Assembly (NCBI GenBank): GCA_003105035.1
Contig: PQAL01000002.1
Span: 62,001 to 126,000 of the forward strand
Length of the DNA: 64,000 bases
From: Anaerolineales bacterium
Lineage (GTDB): Bacteria > Chloroflexota > Anaerolineae > Anaerolineales > UBA4823
Direction of reading: 5' to 3'
This document shows, piece after piece, positions 55,143-63,286 of the stretch. Position 1 is the first letter of the stretch, and each line of letters starts with the position of its first letter. The position numbers and the translations under genes were made by a program. Under the pieces are notes generated by a model. The model saw only the letters and a list, made by a program, of their open reading frames with translations, searched no databases and was not told where the DNA came from.

Positions 55143-55176
55143 AAGGTGCGGTTGATAAAGCCGCACCTTTTCTTTT
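55143..55176 (+). terminator. Rho-independent terminator of rplS
   Basis: Stem AAGGTGCGG / CCGCACCTT with loop TTGATAAAG and a T-rich tail TTCTTTT, 25 nt after the rplS stop. A TATAAT for corA follows at 55181. Confidence 0.88.
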
Positions 55177-55236
55177 AACGTATAATTTGGTTCAAGATAT
55201 TCTTTTTCATAAATTCACTGTCAGCTCGGAGGAACC

Positions 55237-56223
55237 ATGCCTCGTGCCCTCTACTATAATGCGAGTAGTGATATCTTGACCGAAATCAGTCCAGACAATT
55301 ACACACATGCCCTGCAGGACAATGCTGGAGTGCTGTGGGCTGATTTCACTGGCGAAGAGCCAAAACCCGCTGAAGAGATCCTGTTAAGTACTTTTGGGTT
55401 TCATCCCCTGGCTGTGGATGACGCGCTGCAAGAAACCCATGTTCCCAAAGTAGACGATTGGGAAAAGTACCTGTATATTGCCATGCATGCCATCAGTTAT
55501 AAAAGTAGCAGCGAAGATATCGACACGATTGAGCTGGATATCTTCCTGGGTGAGAATTATATTGTCACCCACCATGACCTTCCAATTCAGGCATTGGAGC
55601 GGGTGTGGGATATCTGCCACAAGGATGTCAGATATTTTAAACGCGGTGCCGATCATGTGCTTTACGAGATAACAGATGGCTTGATCGTGGACTATATGCA
55701 GGTCGTGGAAGCCCTGGATGAAGAGATTGAACGCGTCGAAGACATCATATTCGACAACTCTTCCGCCAAGATTGTCCAGCGTATCTTCACTTTGAAACGC
55801 ACAACGCTGCATCTACGCCGTGTCCTTTCACCTTTGCGCGAGGTGCTAAATAAGCTGGCACGCGACGATTATGCTGTGATCGATGCGCGTGACCGGGTGT
55901 ATTTTCGGGATGTCTATGATCATCTGGTGCGCCTGCATGATATCTCTGAGAGCTTGCGTGACTTGGTGGGAGGCGTTCTGGATACCTACCTGTCGGTGAT
56001 CAACAATCGCATGAACGATATCATGAAGACTCTCACCATGATTACCACGATCTTCATGCCCATATCATTCCTGGTAGGCTTCTATGGGATGAACTTCTTC
56101 CAACCGACTTCGGGTCATTTAATGAGATGGACGGGTACCGCCGCCTTTATCGTAATGATGGCGGTGATGATCGGCACTCCCATCCTGATGTTCACCTGGA
56201 TGCGCCAGCGCAGGTGGATGTAA
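55237..56223 (+). CDS. corA: CorA family magnesium/cobalt transporter
   Basis: A 328-residue protein. The N-terminal cytoplasmic alpha/beta domain and long helices are followed by the signature YGMNF in helix 1 of the membrane part (PISFLVGFYGMNFFQP) and a last helix TAAFIVMMAVMIGTPILMFTWM. CorA pentamers import magnesium. The RBS is CGGAGGAA. Another metal-transport locus lies at the end of the window. Confidence 0.92.
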   Translation: MPRALYYNASSDILTEISPDNYTHALQDNAGVLWADFTGEEPKPAEEILLSTFGFHPLAVDDALQETHVPKVDDWEKYLYIAMHAISYKSSSEDIDTIELDIFLGENYIVTHHDLPIQALERVWDICHKDVRYFKRGADHVLYEITDGLIVDYMQVVEALDEEIERVEDIIFDNSSAKIVQRIFTLKRTTLHLRRVLSPLREVLNKLARDDYAVIDARDRVYFRDVYDHLVRLHDISESLRDLVGGVLDTYLSVINNRMNDIMKTLTMITTIFMPISFLVGFYGMNFFQPTSGHLMRWTGTAAFIVMMAVMIGTPILMFTWMRQRRWM

Positions 56224-56253
56224 TGAGCTGATTTAACAAGCCAAAGGAGATAA

Positions 56254-56733
56254 ATGTTGCCTCTACCTAAAAGTGCGGCTAAAGTGCAGGCAGCTCTCAA
56301 GGAATCAGGCCTGCCCTTGGAGGTTATCGAGCTGCCCGACTCAACTCGCACGTCAGCAGAGGCTGCTCAAGCCATCGGCTGCCAGGTGGGGCAGATTGCC
56401 AAATCCATCGTTTTTCAAGCCATCCCGAGTGAACGCCCGATACTGGTGATCACCAGTGGTTCCAATCGTGTGAATGAAGGCGTTATTTCCAGGCTCACCG
56501 GTGAGATGGTAAAGAAAGCAAACGCAGATTTCGTTCAACAGCAAACTGGTTTTGTGATCGGGGGTGTCCCACCCATTGGCCATAACGTGCCTCTGGATAC
56601 ATATATTGACCAGGATTTACTGCAATATTTGCAAATCTGGGCCGCAGCTGGCACCCCGCATGCTGTGTTTCGATTAACCCCTGCTGATTTGGTACGTATC
56701 ACGGGTGGTATGGTGCTCAAGATCACCGGATAA
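56254..56733 (+). CDS. YbaK/ProX-type aminoacyl-tRNA deacylase
   Basis: A 159-residue protein of the YbaK/INS domain family that hydrolyses mischarged tRNAs such as Cys- or Ala-tRNA(Pro). The segments AKSIVFQ, the central lysine region EMVKKANADFV, and FVIGGVPPIGH with GTPHAVFRLTPADLVRITGG are characteristic. The RBS is AGGAG. It begins 30 nt after corA and may be cotranscribed with the next two genes. Confidence 0.88.
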   Translation: MLPLPKSAAKVQAALKESGLPLEVIELPDSTRTSAEAAQAIGCQVGQIAKSIVFQAIPSERPILVITSGSNRVNEGVISRLTGEMVKKANADFVQQQTGFVIGGVPPIGHNVPLDTYIDQDLLQYLQIWAAAGTPHAVFRLTPADLVRITGGMVLKITG

Positions 56734-56743
56734 GGAAAACCAC

Positions 56744-57430
56744 ATGTTTCGAATCGGATTGGAAAATAATGCGGATGGGCGCTCACAAGCCTGGGTATTG
56801 GGTCATCCCGGGTGTTTTGCTTACGGCTCAGTTGGAGATCAAGCTTTGCTAGCTGTTCCCCAGGCGATTCGTGACTACCGGGCTTGGATTTCAAGCCATA
56901 CAAAAGAAAGCTGGTTTCCTGAAGGTGAGGAGTTTCTCCTGGAAGAGACCTGGGAATGTTACACGATCAGCGATGATTTTGAGATAGCCCAGGAAGGGTA
57001 CGAGGTAAATGCGTGGTTCCACCATGATTGGAAACCACTATCTGAAGAAGATATCCAGCACGGCTTGCTTCTTCTAGCCTGGGGTAGAGAGGAGCTATTA
57101 AAAATCGCCGGTTCATTAGATCTCGAAAGCCTTGAGCGCACCTATCCGGGAGAGCGTTGGAGCATTTCGGGCATCCTTAAGCATATTGGGGGTGCCGAGT
57201 GGTGGTATCAAGACCGCCTGGGATTGGCTTTTCCACGCTCGGAGGTGCCTGAGGACCCGTTCCAGCGGCTGGAAAAGGTGCGCACCAACCTGATTGAAAG
57301 CCTGCCTGGCCTGATTGGCTCCAGGCAGGTGATCGGTGTCAGCGGAGAGTTTTGGAGCCCGCGCAAACTGCTGCGACGGGCAGTCTGGCATGAGAGCGAC
57401 CACATCGCCCATATTCGCAAATTGATATGA
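56744..57430 (+). CDS. DinB-like four-helix-bundle protein
   Basis: A 228-residue protein. The first 90 residues form an alpha/beta stretch of unknown type; the rest resembles a DinB/YfiT metal-binding bundle, with candidate ligands in LKHIGGAEWWY and AVWHESDHIAHIRKL. DinB-family proteins are often thiol-dependent transferases. ATG 56744 starts MFRIGLENNADG; the 13-codon upstream extension overlaps ybaK and is unlikely. Confidence 0.72.
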   Translation: MFRIGLENNADGRSQAWVLGHPGCFAYGSVGDQALLAVPQAIRDYRAWISSHTKESWFPEGEEFLLEETWECYTISDDFEIAQEGYEVNAWFHHDWKPLSEEDIQHGLLLLAWGREELLKIAGSLDLESLERTYPGERWSISGILKHIGGAEWWYQDRLGLAFPRSEVPEDPFQRLEKVRTNLIESLPGLIGSRQVIGVSGEFWSPRKLLRRAVWHESDHIAHIRKLI

Positions 57431-57960
57431 ATAGTTATGACTATGCTCACCGTTCAGGAGTGCAGCGGCTGAGCTGGGACGATTTTGCATCGCTCTCAAG
57501 GTGCCTTGCGGAGATGCTAGAGCCTCAGCATCCGCATGTGATCCTGGGTATTGCCCGGGCGGGATTGTTCCCTGCCACTGCCGTGGCGTGCGCCTTACGC
57601 TGTGAGCTGTTCCCCATCCGCCTGACACGCCGGGTAGCCGATCAGGTTGTATATGCATCCCCTATCTGGAAGGTACCCATCCCAGCTGATGTAAAGGGGA
57701 AGATCGTGGCGGTCATCGATGAAATTGCTGATACCGGACAAACCCTGGTCATGGCCAGGCATGAAGCCCTGACCTTGGGAGCTGAGCGGGTGTTCACAGT
57801 CTGTCTGGTAAACCATTCGTGGGCCAACCCGGTCCCAGATATTACCGCCCTGGTCAGTGACGAGTTCGTCATCTTTCCCTGGGATGCTCAGGTGCTAGAT
57901 CATGGGAAGTGGGTTGTCCACCCAGAAATTGAGTTGGGCATCAAAGCCCAATCCAGATAG
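57427..57960 (+). CDS. Phosphoribosyltransferase
   Basis: A 177-residue type I PRTase. The PRPP-binding motif is IVAVIDEIADTGQTLVMA, with VILGIARAGLFPA upstream. It is similar to xanthine/hypoxanthine PRTases or the Gpt-like proteins found with DinB genes, but the base specificity is unclear. It overlaps the upstream gene by 4 nt. Confidence 0.85.
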   Translation: MNSYDYAHRSGVQRLSWDDFASLSRCLAEMLEPQHPHVILGIARAGLFPATAVACALRCELFPIRLTRRVADQVVYASPIWKVPIPADVKGKIVAVIDEIADTGQTLVMARHEALTLGAERVFTVCLVNHSWANPVPDITALVSDEFVIFPWDAQVLDHGKWVVHPEIELGIKAQSR

Positions 57961-58011
57961 CAATCGGTTTAATGCTATAATGTTTTTCTTACTGGTAAAC
58001 AAGAGTGAAGC

Positions 58012-58992
58012 ATGGCACTAGATCGCTACGGAAGACGACTCCATTATTTACGAATCAGCCTGACTGATCACTGCAATTTACGCTGTTTATACTGCATGCC
58101 GGAGGAAATGATCTTTCGACCCTCGGCGGAGCTGATGCAAGACGACGAAGTCCTTTCCCTGGTACGCTTATTCGTCAGCCTGGGTTTCGATAAGATCCGC
58201 CTGACGGGTGGTGAGCCCACCATCCGCGCCAACGTGGTAAACCTGGTACAACAGATCGCTGGCATATGCGGTGTCAACACCCTCACCATGACCACTAACG
58301 GTGTGCTGCTCGCCAAGCTTGCCTTACCCCTGGCCGAGGCAGGTTTGCAACGTGTCAACATCAGCCTCGACACCCTGGACTCGGAAAAATTTCAGACCCT
58401 CACCCGCTGGGGATCTGTGGAAGACGTCTGGTCGGGTATCCAAGCAGCCGAAGTAGCTGGTTTGGTGCCGATAAAGATCAACGCTGTGGTGGTGCGCGGC
58501 TATAACGAGCAGGATATGGCTGAACTGGCCCGTCTCACCCTGGATCATCCCTGGCAGATTCGTTTTATCGAGATGATGCCATTTGGTGGAAACAATGATT
58601 TTCAGATGAGCCAGCTGGTAACCGCTTCTGAAATGCATGCGATTATTGAAGCCTCACTTGGGCCGATGGAGCCACTGAATGAAGGTGATCTGAATGGTGA
58701 AGCGAACATTTTCCGCCTGGCAAATGCGCGCGGGGATGTTGGTTTTATCTCTTCTGTCACTACCCCATTCTGTCACTCGTGCACGCGTGCCCGTCTAACC
58801 CCCGATGGTCACTTGCGGCTTTGCTTGCTTCGTGAAGGTGAAGTAGACTTGCTCACGCCCTTGCGCGCCGGTGCCAGCACCCAGGAGCTAGGTCGAATCG
58901 TCCTGGATGGCTTATGGCAGAAACCATGGGGTCACGGCCTGGCGCAGGGAATCATTCCGCTAAATCGCGAGATGAGTGAAATTGGTGGTTAA
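58012..58992 (+). CDS. moaA: GTP 3',8-cyclase (molybdopterin biosynthesis)
   Basis: A 326-residue radical SAM enzyme catalysing the first step of molybdenum cofactor synthesis. The N-terminal cluster motif is CNLRCLYCM, with LRISLTDH before it and LTGGEPTIR after; the C-terminal cluster motif is CHSCTRARLTPDGHLRLC. It is complete apart from a final GG-like tail (SEIGG, compare the usual GG terminus). A TATAAT lies at 57976-57981. Other moa genes are not in the window. Confidence 0.94.
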   Translation: MALDRYGRRLHYLRISLTDHCNLRCLYCMPEEMIFRPSAELMQDDEVLSLVRLFVSLGFDKIRLTGGEPTIRANVVNLVQQIAGICGVNTLTMTTNGVLLAKLALPLAEAGLQRVNISLDTLDSEKFQTLTRWGSVEDVWSGIQAAEVAGLVPIKINAVVVRGYNEQDMAELARLTLDHPWQIRFIEMMPFGGNNDFQMSQLVTASEMHAIIEASLGPMEPLNEGDLNGEANIFRLANARGDVGFISSVTTPFCHSCTRARLTPDGHLRLCLLREGEVDLLTPLRAGASTQELGRIVLDGLWQKPWGHGLAQGIIPLNREMSEIGG

Positions 58993-59002
58993 CCAGGCTC
59001 GA

Positions 59003-59815
59003 TCACCTGAGCAGGAACCACAGTCCAGCTGCCACCAGCGCTCCCATCAAGGAACACGCTAAATTCACGACATCATTATTAAACCAGTGCCAACCGCGTA
59101 GCTGGGTTGTCTTGCTGCCACACGAATGGCTCGGATGCCGCTCGGTTTCTTTTTCACAGGTTGGGCACCAGTAAATCGCCTGCACTGTTGCCCCCAGGAT
59201 AGAATCGAACAACGACCCTGCCAGGCCTCCCAGGATGATGATGACCAGATAGCGAAACCAGGTTGTATCCAGGGAGAACAGGATTGCTACAATCCCCACC
59301 AGGGCTGCACCTCCCAGGGCTGCCACCGTCCCCAGCTGCGTAATGCCGCCTGAAGTACCCCGCTCGACTTGCTTGCCAGTGGTGATCATGCGGGGTGGGA
59401 CCTTGCTCAAAACACCCAGCTCGGTTGACCAGGTGTCGGCGTTCACTGCTGCCATGGCACCTGCATATGCCAGCCAGATCCACTCGGGTTGGGGTAGGAT
59501 AGTATAGGCTATCACCAGGCAAGCCCCCAGGCCTCCGTTGGCCAGCACCTGGCCCCAATCCCTGCGGCTCCCCTTGGAAAATTTCTCCGCCAGGCTGGCT
59601 TTTCGTTTTCCGAAAGCCCTGGATAAGGCACTGGATGAGATAAAAAAAGTCAGCAGTAAAACTGCCCAGGCAAACCCTCCCAGGCCAAAGATCAGCCCGC
59701 CGGTCAGTACTGCCGCCCAGGCTCCACTTTTCGAGAGCGCCCCAGCCCGCCAGGCTAGGGTCGCAACGAGGATTGCCAGAATTAAACCGATCAGGATTTG
59801 CTGGTATTGTGCCAT
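59003..59815 (-). CDS. DUF92/TIGR00297 family membrane protein
   Basis: A 270-residue membrane protein with about six helices. It matches the DUF92 family (ALSKSGAWAAVLTGGLIFGLGG, SLAEKFSKGSRRDWGQVLANGGLGA, NADTWSTELGVLSK). Plant homologues act as phytyl-phosphate kinases (VTE6), so a role in polyprenyl or phytyl phosphate metabolism is possible. It converges on moaA. Confidence 0.85.
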   Translation of the reverse strand: MAQYQQILIGLILAILVATLAWRAGALSKSGAWAAVLTGGLIFGLGGFAWAVLLLTFFISSSALSRAFGKRKASLAEKFSKGSRRDWGQVLANGGLGACLVIAYTILPQPEWIWLAYAGAMAAVNADTWSTELGVLSKVPPRMITTGKQVERGTSGGITQLGTVAALGGAALVGIVAILFSLDTTWFRYLVIIILGGLAGSLFDSILGATVQAIYWCPTCEKETERHPSHSCGSKTTQLRGWHWFNNDVVNLACSLMGALVAAGLWFLLR

Positions 59816-59827
59816 GGTTCCAATCGA

Positions 59828-60736
59828 CTATGTTGCTTGAATAATAAAGTACACTGCGCCTAAAAATAACAGGCTGGTAAGCGCCGAGCTGGCCCACATC
59901 AGGTACCCCAGGGATTGCGTGTCCTTCCTGCGATAGAAAAATAGCCCCAGGAGCAGGTCAGCGATGAAGAAAAAGGTGTTTAATACCGGGAGCAACAACA
60001 GCCGAAGTCCCGGCACGAATTCGACCGCTTGCCCCTCCGGGGTCAGGCGTAAAGCGGTCGCGGCGTGGTTGGGAATCACCAGGCTAACCCATACAATCAA
60101 TGCCAGTGCCAGGAATGCGCTGGTAAATAACAAGATGCGGGCTGGGCGGTCAGCCCACGAACGGGAAAGCAGGAAAGTTGGGTAGATCGAAGCCGATTCG
60201 ATAGGTGCCAGAGATCCAAATTCCGATAGCCTGCGATAAGTATTCAAAAAATTAGGGACATCGGCCGGTGAGATGGCAAACAGCCGGTCAATAGTGACGA
60301 TCATCACCAGGTTCGTATCGCGCGAGGCAAGGTATTCAACCTTCTTGCCATCCGGCTGGGTTTGGGTACCCAAGACCGCGCCCGGCAGGCGGATCAACGG
60401 TTTGGCAAGCGCTATACGATTCTGATCTGTTGAGACCACCCACGCGATTGTGTTGATGGGTATTTCTTCCCGGCGAAGCCCCCAATACAGGCTGATGCCA
60501 TCCCTTGCCAGGATGTAGCGTGCCTGCTGGAGCGCATACATCCTGTAGATCAACCCAGGCAGGATGGCAATCGCCACAATTGCGATTAACAAATATAAAA
60601 GGAATGTGGGTCCGGTTTCGGAAAGTGACGCCCTCCACACTCCGAAGGTTCCAATCAAGCCAAGCAGGATCACGCCACCACCGTGCAGGAGCATGCCATT
60701 ACGGCGGGGTGGGCGAAAAATAAATACCTCTCTCAC
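59828..60736 (-). CDS. Membrane protein with PH-like domain, unknown function
   Basis: A 302-residue protein. Two N-terminal membrane segments precede a cytoplasmic domain (about residues 75-185) with the look of a bacterial PH-like domain (ARYILARDGISLYWGLRREEIPINTIAWVVS), then three or four C-terminal helices. The proposed start is GTG at 60736, 7 nt after a perfect -10 box. The longer frame would start at TTG 60772, inside the -35 box; an ATG 14 codons further in is another option. It is followed 12 nt later by DUF92. Confidence 0.6.
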   Translation of the reverse strand: MREVFIFRPPRRNGMLLHGGGVILLGLIGTFGVWRASLSETGPTFLLYLLIAIVAIAILPGLIYRMYALQQARYILARDGISLYWGLRREEIPINTIAWVVSTDQNRIALAKPLIRLPGAVLGTQTQPDGKKVEYLASRDTNLVMIVTIDRLFAISPADVPNFLNTYRRLSEFGSLAPIESASIYPTFLLSRSWADRPARILLFTSAFLALALIVWVSLVIPNHAATALRLTPEGQAVEFVPGLRLLLLPVLNTFFFIADLLLGLFFYRRKDTQSLGYLMWASSALTSLLFLGAVYFIIQAT

Positions 60737-60772
60737 GAGAGGTATTATAGTCGAGATTATTTTGGGTATCAA
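60723..60772 (-). promoter_or_regulatory. Strong leftward promoter with palindrome over the start codon
   Basis: TTGATA (60772-60767), 17-bp spacer and TATAAT (60749-60744) on the minus strand. Overlapping the -10 and the GTG start is a perfect inverted repeat with 10-bp arms AATACCTCTC / GAGAGGTATT and a 4-bp loop (60723-60746). The GTG lies in the loop. This can be an operator or, in a leaderless mRNA, a 5'-end hairpin. Confidence 0.6.
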
Positions 60773-60782
60773 TTTGATGAGA

Positions 60783-61496
60783 TTATTTGATTCCGTACGT
60801 CACACCTACTGATACGGTCAGAGTTAGCTGACCAGGGGAGATGGGTACGTTGGCTCCACCACCCGCAGCTGCAGCTTTGTTGTCGTAGTAAATCGGGCTG
60901 GGTGAGCTGCTGTAGTAGCTGATGTTCTGAACAGCTCCCAGTTTCACACCGGCGCCTGAAGCCAGTTGCTCGGCCTGGGCTTGGGCATCCGCCATAGCCT
61001 CATCGCGACCGGACGCCATGGCTGCTTCTTTGTTCTGGACATCGAAGGTGATGCCATAGATGCTGTTCGCACCGGCTTTGACACTTGCATCCAGGATGGT
61101 GCCGATCTTGGCGATATCCCGCATCGTCACATAGACGGTGTTATCGGTCATGAAGACAGTCCCTGTCACTTCTCCATTGGGTGAAGTCTGTTGCTGCTGG
61201 TAAACACTGAAGTTGGTGGTCTGGATATCTTTGGCATCCACACCCTGCGCTTTAATGGCCTCAATCACGGCCTGGGTTTGGGTATTGTTGGCAGCCACTG
61301 CCTCAGCAGCACTTGCAGCCTCACTGTGCACACCAATGGATACATAGGCAATATCAGGCGTCATGATCACTTGTGAATTACCAGTAACGTTGATCGTGCG
61401 CGGTTGGGCTTGGCCAATTGAAATTGAGGCGCTGCAGGCGCTCAGAGCCAGGGCAGCGATGATAAAAATTGATGGGATTAATAGTTTGGTACGCAT
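60783..61496 (-). CDS. SIMPL domain (DUF541) lipoprotein
   Basis: A 237-residue exported protein with a lipobox (ALALSAC) near residue 24 and a DUF541/SIMPL domain starting RTINVTGNSQVIMTPDIAYVSIGV. The C-terminal part includes YYSSSPSPIYYDNKAAAAGGG and VSVGVTYGIK. Family members are envelope proteins linked to oxidative stress or membrane integrity; the function is unclear. The ATG at 61496 is chosen because GGAGG lies 5 nt upstream, within the longer frame. Confidence 0.85.
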   Translation of the reverse strand: MRTKLLIPSIFIIAALALSACSASISIGQAQPRTINVTGNSQVIMTPDIAYVSIGVHSEAASAAEAVAANNTQTQAVIEAIKAQGVDAKDIQTTNFSVYQQQQTSPNGEVTGTVFMTDNTVYVTMRDIAKIGTILDASVKAGANSIYGITFDVQNKEAAMASGRDEAMADAQAQAEQLASGAGVKLGAVQNISYYSSSPSPIYYDNKAAAAGGGANVPISPGQLTLTVSVGVTYGIK

Positions 61497-61595
61497 TGTT
61501 ACCTCCATGTAACTTGTTATGTTTCAATAAGACGATGGACTATTGCAGAATGTTCCTGTGATCCCTATTATTAAAAAATATGTAAAGGTTACCTC

Positions 61596-61624
61596 TTGCC
61601 TTCATCCAGCCGTGGTGCTATACT
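61596..61624 (+). promoter_or_regulatory. Sigma70 promoter of the metal-transport leader
   Basis: TTGCCT (61596-61601), 17-bp spacer and TATACT (61619-61624). It would start an RNA near 61632, giving a leader of about 330 nt before the MgtE_N/CBS gene. Confidence 0.6.
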
Positions 61625-61631
61625 TTTTAGG

Positions 61632-61896
61632 TTGTAAACAAAAATCTATGACAATAACTATTTTGATGGACCATAACCAAGAATCAACGTTTGAAAGTAC
61701 TAGCTCGATCGGTATCAACCTGCAAAACAAACTAGAGGATGACGACCGCCCTCCGAGTAGTCGGTGCACACTAAGGTGTGCGGTTAACAACGTGATTATA
61801 CCTGCAGGGAACAGGAAGGCCTAAAAGGGTAAGTTAATTAATCATTAACTTCCCGGAAGTGGCTTGTTCTTAGCCATGCCTTCCGGGAAGTTTTTT
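61632..61896 (+). ncRNA. Structured leader RNA, candidate riboswitch
   Basis: The leader contains a possible three-way junction: P1 GACCGC / GCGGTT (61744-61749 with 61780-61785), P2 CCGA / TCGG with loop GTAG, and P3 ACAC / GTGT with loop TAAG. Downstream, GGAAGGC (61814-61820) can pair with GCCTTCC (61878-61884), which belongs to the 3' arm of the terminator at 61847-61896. AAGTTAAT / ATTAACTT (61831-61851) forms another competing hairpin. This arrangement is what a transcription-attenuation riboswitch looks like. It does not match the M-box, Mn (yybP-ykoY) or NiCo consensus that I remember. A short ORF at 61543-61824 crosses it and has no support. Confidence 0.45.
61847..61896 (+). terminator. 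Attenuator-type terminator upstream of the MgtE_N/CBS gene
   Basis: Outer stem AACTTCCCGGAAG / CTTCCGGGAAGTT (13 bp), inner stem TGGCT / AGCCA, then six T residues. It lies 66 nt before the coding start, inside the leader, with no gene upstream on this strand that it could serve. Confidence 0.85.
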
Positions 61897-61961
61897 AACC
61901 CCACACCTCCTGGGCCTGCTGTTGAATATTGGATGATCCTGTATAGTTCAGGAGGTGTATG

Positions 61962-63218
61962 ATGTTATTCGCCAGTGAATTCATTGGGCGCCCCGTTGCT
62001 GATGCTGACGGCAAGCGCATCGGTAAGCTTAAGGATTTGCTCGCTGTCCGCCATGGTGAAGTGCCTCATCCTCAGCTGGTGGCTATTGAAGTGAAGCAAG
62101 GCAATACTTCGCTCTTTATCCCCATGCACGATGTGGCCGCCCTGATCTCTTTGGCTATTCCACTAAAGAAAAAAATATCGGATATCACCCCCTATGAGCC
62201 AGGCCCAGACGACTTGCACCTGGTGCGTGATGTTTTGGATAAACAGATCATCGATACGGATGGCATGCGGGTGGTGCGCGTTAATGACCTGGAGCTCACC
62301 CGGGTCAATGGCAGCGTGTATGTTGCCAATGTGGATATCAGCGGAGCTGGATTGATCCGTCGCCTCGGGTTGGCCAACCTGGCTGACAAGCTAAAGGCCC
62401 ATCCTCGCACCACTGACTTACCCTCCATCATTTCCTGGGACAATATCGAGTTGCTCTCAGTGGATAAGCCGATGCGTTTGAAAGTACCTTCCTCCAAAAT
62501 GGCAGACCTTCACCCGGCAGACCTGGCAGAGATCCTGAGCGACCTTACCCGCCAGGAAGGTAGCAAAATCCTGGAAACACTGGATATCGAGACACTGGCT
62601 GATACATTGGAAGAAGTAGAGCCCGAATTTCAAGCCAGCCTGATTGAGCGCATGCCTGATGACCGGGTAGCCGATGTGCTGGAAGAGATGGCACCTGATG
62701 AGGCCGCGGACTTGCTTGCCGAGCTGCCTCAAGATCGTAAGCAGGACCTGCTCGAGCTGATGGAGGACGATGAAGCTGAAGACGTCCGCAAGCTGCTGAC
62801 CTACCCAGAAGACACTGCAGGTGGCCTAATGAACACCGAATTTTTTGTGGTGCAATCCCAGTATCATGCCTCACAGGTGCTGGAAAAATTACGCGAGACG
62901 GCCCCTGAAGCTGAAACCATCTACTATATCTACGTGACTGATCAGGATGAACACTTATTGGGTGTTTTTTCCTTACGCCAGCTCGTACTGGCCCAGCCAG
63001 AGGCCCAGGTGATGGATTTTATGGAGAAAAGGGTAGTGACGGTGGATCTGAATGATAGCCAGGATGATTGTGCCCAGGTAGTCTCCAAATATAACCTCCT
63101 GGCGGTTCCCGTGGTGGATGATCAGAAGCGCATCCATGGCATCGTGACCGCAGATGACGCCCTGGATAAGATCATCCCCACGGCCTGGAAGAAACGCCTG
63201 CCCCGTTTTTATCAATGA
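61962..63218 (+). CDS. PRC-barrel/MgtE_N/CBS-domain regulatory protein
   Basis: A 418-residue cytosolic protein with no membrane segment. It has two PRC-barrel-like modules (FIGRPVADADGKRIGKLKDLL and about residue 95), an MgtE N-terminal superhelical domain (HPADLAEILSDLTRQEGSKIL to PEDTAGGLMNTEFF) and a CBS pair. In MgtE channels the MgtE_N-CBS unit senses cytosolic magnesium and gates the pore; here the pore is missing and the next gene encodes a separate transporter, so it may gate that in trans. The ATG at 61962 is 6 nt after GGAGG; the ATG at 61959 is too close. Confidence 0.85.
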   Translation: MLFASEFIGRPVADADGKRIGKLKDLLAVRHGEVPHPQLVAIEVKQGNTSLFIPMHDVAALISLAIPLKKKISDITPYEPGPDDLHLVRDVLDKQIIDTDGMRVVRVNDLELTRVNGSVYVANVDISGAGLIRRLGLANLADKLKAHPRTTDLPSIISWDNIELLSVDKPMRLKVPSSKMADLHPADLAEILSDLTRQEGSKILETLDIETLADTLEEVEPEFQASLIERMPDDRVADVLEEMAPDEAADLLAELPQDRKQDLLELMEDDEAEDVRKLLTYPEDTAGGLMNTEFFVVQSQYHASQVLEKLRETAPEAETIYYIYVTDQDEHLLGVFSLRQLVLAQPEAQVMDFMEKRVVTVDLNDSQDDCAQVVSKYNLLAVPVVDDQKRIHGIVTADDALDKIIPTAWKKRLPRFYQ

Positions 63219-63286
63219 TGGAGGGCTTTTAGCCGTCAGGATCGACCCTGGACGAAACGCCAATCTTTTGAGTGAGGGTTATGATT

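Noticed and set aside
61543-61824. A 93-codon ORF upstream of the MgtE_N/CBS gene
   Set aside because: It starts upstream of the predicted promoter, has no ribosome binding site or family resemblance, and covers the structured leader.
61632-61896. M-box, yybP-ykoY (Mn) or NiCo riboswitch
   Set aside because: The conserved core sequences I remember for these classes are not present; I keep only the generic candidate call.
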